DNA from: Pedobacter sp.
Lineage (GTDB): Bacteria; Bacteroidota; Bacteroidia; Sphingobacteriales; Sphingobacteriaceae
Reading direction: 5' to 3'
Assembly (NCBI GenBank): GCA_028287885.1
Contig: JAQBOT010000324.1
Location: 1-8,412 of the forward strand
DNA: 8,412 nt
Shown: piece by piece, positions 6,421 through 8,412 of the stretch
Numbering within the stretch: the first letter of the stretch is position 1
How the letters are laid out: the number at the start of each line of letters is the position of its first letter
Made by a program: the position numbers and the translations under genes
The notes under the pieces: generated by a model
The model's input: the letters and a program-made list of their open reading frames with translations, nothing else
What the model was told of the DNA's origin: nothing
The model's database searches: none

Positions 6421-7656
6421 TCAGAGGCCCAAGCCAGAAAGTATGTTGTCCCCATAATTTTTCCACGTGTACTTAGATGCATGAGCTTGAGCTATCCTAC
6501 TCATATCTGGAATTGTCGACTTATTTTCTAAAAACCAGTTTAACTTAGCAGCAATTGCTGCCGGGGATCGTATTGGCACAAGAAATCCCGTCTGCCCCTC
6601 AATTATTAAATCGGCGCCACCGGTATTCTCAGTTATTATCAATGGTAGACCTTGGCTCATAGCCTCTTGCATCACCAAGGCACGACCTTCAATGATAGAA
6701 GGTAAACATAGGACATCACATGACCTCATTAACTCCAGTACTTCATTGTGTGGACGAGTAGGCAAGTAGGTGAAAAGTGGATATTGCTCTTTGTAAAATG
6801 TTAATGGCGCTAACGTAGATCCCATCACAATTAGTTCAATGTTTTCGTTTTTCAATAGCTTAAAAGCCGAAAACAAGTCACTTAGGCCTTTTCGCTGGCT
6901 CATTGAACCGACAAACAGAATACGTAGCTTGTTTTTATTGCAATTTTGAAATTGCTTTTCATGAAAACACAAGGCCATTGGCGAGCCGAAAGGTGAAACA
7001 ACAATTTTTTTTGTATTTGCCCATATCGGCAGGGATTGCACCACAAAACTTCCTGGAGCGATTACAACATCTGCAAGTTCTAGCTCCCGCGTTTTGCGTT
7101 CGAGCTTTTCTGCGGAGTCCGTAATACCGCCGCCAATGGTAAGCGCCCATTCAGGTAACCGAGCTCCTTCCTCTTGCAAAAGTTTACGGCTAGTTTCCCA
7201 GTACGCAATAGGCAGATCGTAAATACAAGTTAAACCGCGTTGCTTTGCAGCCAAAAATGTCTTCAAGGCACCGTCTTCATAGGAGTAAACTGCATTCACA
7301 CCTTTTTTCTTTATTAGTGAGTCCATCTTTTTAGATACACAGGCATCTAAACCTTTGTAGACAGAATCAATTCCCGACCATGATCCCTCTTTTTGAATGA
7401 ATTTTCTGATGCCAGCATGGGTATTCACTAGTCTAGCTACTTCTAAAAAGGGCTGAGTAGACAATTTCGTTTTTGGTATTAAGAATGATCTACGAAGTAA
7501 ATGTCTTAAATAGGTCTTTGGAATTAATTTTAAAAGAGGATTAGTAGGGTTAATAGCAATTGTTGTATTGAATTCAGCTAAAATTCCACTGTTGTTGAAC
7601 GCTTCCAAGATCGCTCTAACATTAGAATTTCCTGTAGGATGAGTAACAACTACCAT
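6421..7656 (-). CDS. GT4-family glycosyltransferase (GT-B fold)
   Basis: This is a predicted cytoplasmic or membrane-associated retaining glycosyltransferase of 411 residues, a normal GT4 length. It should transfer a sugar from a nucleotide donor to a lipid-linked intermediate of the repeat unit. The ATG at 7656 is preferred over TTG at 7665 because it begins directly with the first beta strand (MVVVTHPTG). The N-terminal acceptor domain contains YSYEDGA (124-130) and YDLPIAYW (146-153), which I recall from a GT4 subgroup of polysaccharide clusters. The C-terminal donor domain starts near FVGSMSQRKG (248-257), where the Arg-Lys normally contacts the donor phosphates. It carries the E-x7-E pair as E323 and E331 in EGRALVMQE, followed by a Gly-Gly-rich loop ENTGGADL. 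No signal peptide or membrane segment is seen. Donor and acceptor are unknown. The gene is first in the visible run of glycosyltransferases, 95 bases ahead of a GT2 gene. Confidence 0.9.
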   Translation of the reverse strand: MVVVTHPTGNSNVRAILEAFNNSGILAEFNTTIAINPTNPLLKLIPKTYLRHLLRRSFLIPKTKLSTQPFLEVARLVNTHAGIRKFIQKEGSWSGIDSVYKGLDACVSKKMDSLIKKKGVNAVYSYEDGALKTFLAAKQRGLTCIYDLPIAYWETSRKLLQEEGARLPEWALTIGGGITDSAEKLERKTRELELADVVIAPGSFVVQSLPIWANTKKIVVSPFGSPMALCFHEKQFQNCNKNKLRILFVGSMSQRKGLSDLFSAFKLLKNENIELIVMGSTLAPLTFYKEQYPLFTYLPTRPHNEVLELMRSCDVLCLPSIIEGRALVMQEAMSQGLPLIITENTGGADLIIEGQTGFLVPIRSPAAIAAKLNWFLENKSTIPDMSRIAQAHASKYTWKNYGDNILSGLGL

Positions 7657-7665
7657 TATAATCAA

Positions 7666-7675
7666 GTTTATAAAC
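7666..7675. repeat. 10-bp perfect palindrome GTTTATAAAC ahead of the first GT4 gene
   Basis: The ten bases read the same on both strands and end ten bases before the preferred ATG (7656). They lie in the 66-base gap after the right-edge gene. The gap has no Shine-Dalgarno box, no GC-rich hairpin with a T-tract and no clear promoter. The palindrome could bind a dimeric regulator or be chance in AT-rich DNA. Confidence 0.3.
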
Positions 7676-7722
7676 GAAATCTCTTTCTATTCTAAATACT
7701 ATGCGCGACGATAATAGCTAAA

Positions 7723-8412
7723 TTAAGCAAGAGATGCTTCACCAGTTTTTTTCAAAACCGCATATCCTTTCCCGAGTGAAGGATCAATCGCGATAGTGTT
7801 GTAGCTTGACTTGGATAACAAAAAATCCTTTATATTGAAGTTTTCAGACGTGTTAATATCAATTAAAAATATAAATTTGCTTCGCTGTATTTCTTCTACC
7901 TCTATTCTGGCTCTATATACTGAGGGAACAATCACAATCAAATCTACTTGTTCGATTTGGTTTATAATCAAGTAATCTTTGAGAGAAATTGAGGTCCCCT
8001 GTTTCTTGGCCGTGACATCGGATGTGGACAGTAATATGTCAATGTAGCAGAAAACATGAGTCTCCACAGCTAATGCTTTCAATATAGTTTCAATCTTACT
8101 TGTGTATTCATTATTGGTAGTTGCGGATAATATTAACACAGTTTTAATTTCTTCTTCTACGCACAATGACTGAATTGCGTTGATGTACAAGTCGTCAGGT
8201 TTTCCAGTAATTGGAGATAAATTTTTAATTTTGTATTTCTGACGCGCCGAACTGAAGTCCTGTATATATTTTTTAAGTACATCTATTCCAACAACCTTGC
8301 CTAGGCGTAAGGCGAAGTCCAATTCAGAACTAGATGGAAGACCAGTTTCTCTTTGTGGAACTTGCAGATAATTGAACATCTTGTTGAGCAATTCTAAATA
8401 CTTAATTCGGAG
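7723..8412 (-). CDS. C-terminal part of an unrecognised protein with a degenerate Rossmann/methyltransferase-like domain
   Basis: The frame is open to the right edge, so the true start probably lies outside; 229 residues are visible. Internal starts at TTG 8391 or ATG 8379 cannot be excluded. The first 65 or so visible residues are helical and of unknown type. After SPITGKPDD (66-74) there is a strand-helix-strand pattern (about 90-125) and then strand DLIVIVPSVY (157-166). The C-terminal segments KFIFLIDIN (179-187) and DPSLGKGYAV (210-219) resemble, from memory, the C-terminus of SAM-methyltransferase-like proteins found in glycan clusters of cyanobacteria and others. The positions where such proteins carry a glycine-rich cofactor loop read SATTNNEYTSK (96-106), with no glycine, and the later Asp-Gly pair is Val-Pro. 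If the family call is right, catalysis is doubtful. A decayed BY-kinase (Wzc C-terminus) was also considered. It is followed by a glycosyltransferase on the same strand. The reading frame is confident; the function is not. Confidence 0.55.
   Translation of the reverse strand, partial: LRIKYLELLNKMFNYLQVPQRETGLPSSSELDFALRLGKVVGIDVLKKYIQDFSSARQKYKIKNLSPITGKPDDLYINAIQSLCVEEEIKTVLILSATTNNEYTSKIETILKALAVETHVFCYIDILLSTSDVTAKKQGTSISLKDYLIINQIEQVDLIVIVPSVYRARIEVEEIQRSKFIFLIDINTSENFNIKDFLLSKSSYNTIAIDPSLGKGYAVLKKTGEASLA

Noticed and set aside
7666..7722. Possible Bacteroidota-type promoter (TAnnTTTG) ahead of the first GT4
   Set aside because: The nearest match, TAAACTTG, has one mismatch, lies only about seven bases from the ATG and has no matching -33 TTTG, so it is not reported as a promoter.
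8043..8139. Walker A/A' region of a Wzc/CpsD tyrosine kinase in the right-edge protein
   Set aside because: The spacing from SATTNNEYTSK to ID matches a BY-kinase, but the Gly-Lys-Ser/Thr core is absent, no Tyr-rich tail is present, and the C-terminal motifs fit a methyltransferase-like domain better.

Overview
The window is a dense run of eight minus-strand genes from a surface-polysaccharide (exopolysaccharide, capsule or O-antigen type) biosynthesis locus. No RNA gene, insertion sequence, CRISPR array or integration site was seen. The sequence is AT-rich. None of the seven visible gene starts has a purine-rich Shine-Dalgarno box, and several have only A/T-rich leaders. That fits Bacteroidota best (or another lineage with weak Shine-Dalgarno use). 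The assignment is tentative because no taxonomic marker gene is present.

In transcription order (high to low coordinates) the layout is as follows. The 3' part of a protein entering from the right edge ends at 7723; its C-terminal half looks like a Rossmann-type, methyltransferase-related domain with degraded cofactor motifs. Then come a GT4 glycosyltransferase (7656-6421), a GT2 glycosyltransferase (6325-5327), a multi-pass Wzy/O-antigen-ligase-type polymerase (5305-3893), a second GT4 (3921-2752), a third GT4 (2755-1481), a WcaF-type hexapeptide acetyltransferase (1457-891) and a WaaE/KdtX-like GT2 (906-4). The last five genes are separated by at most 23 bases or overlap by 29, 4 and 16 bases, so they are probably one translationally coupled transcript. 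The two longer gaps, 66 and 95 bases, lie around the first GT4.

The inferred joint role is that five glycosyltransferases build an oligosaccharide repeat unit on a lipid carrier at the cytoplasmic face, the WcaF-like enzyme O-acetylates it, and the Wzy-like protein polymerises the flipped units in the periplasm. The initiating phosphoglycosyltransferase, the Wzx flippase, the Wza/Wzc-type exporter and the nucleotide-sugar synthesis genes are not in this window and should lie outside it. Sugar identities cannot be read from the sequence. No clearly new system is visible. The least explained item is the right-edge protein.
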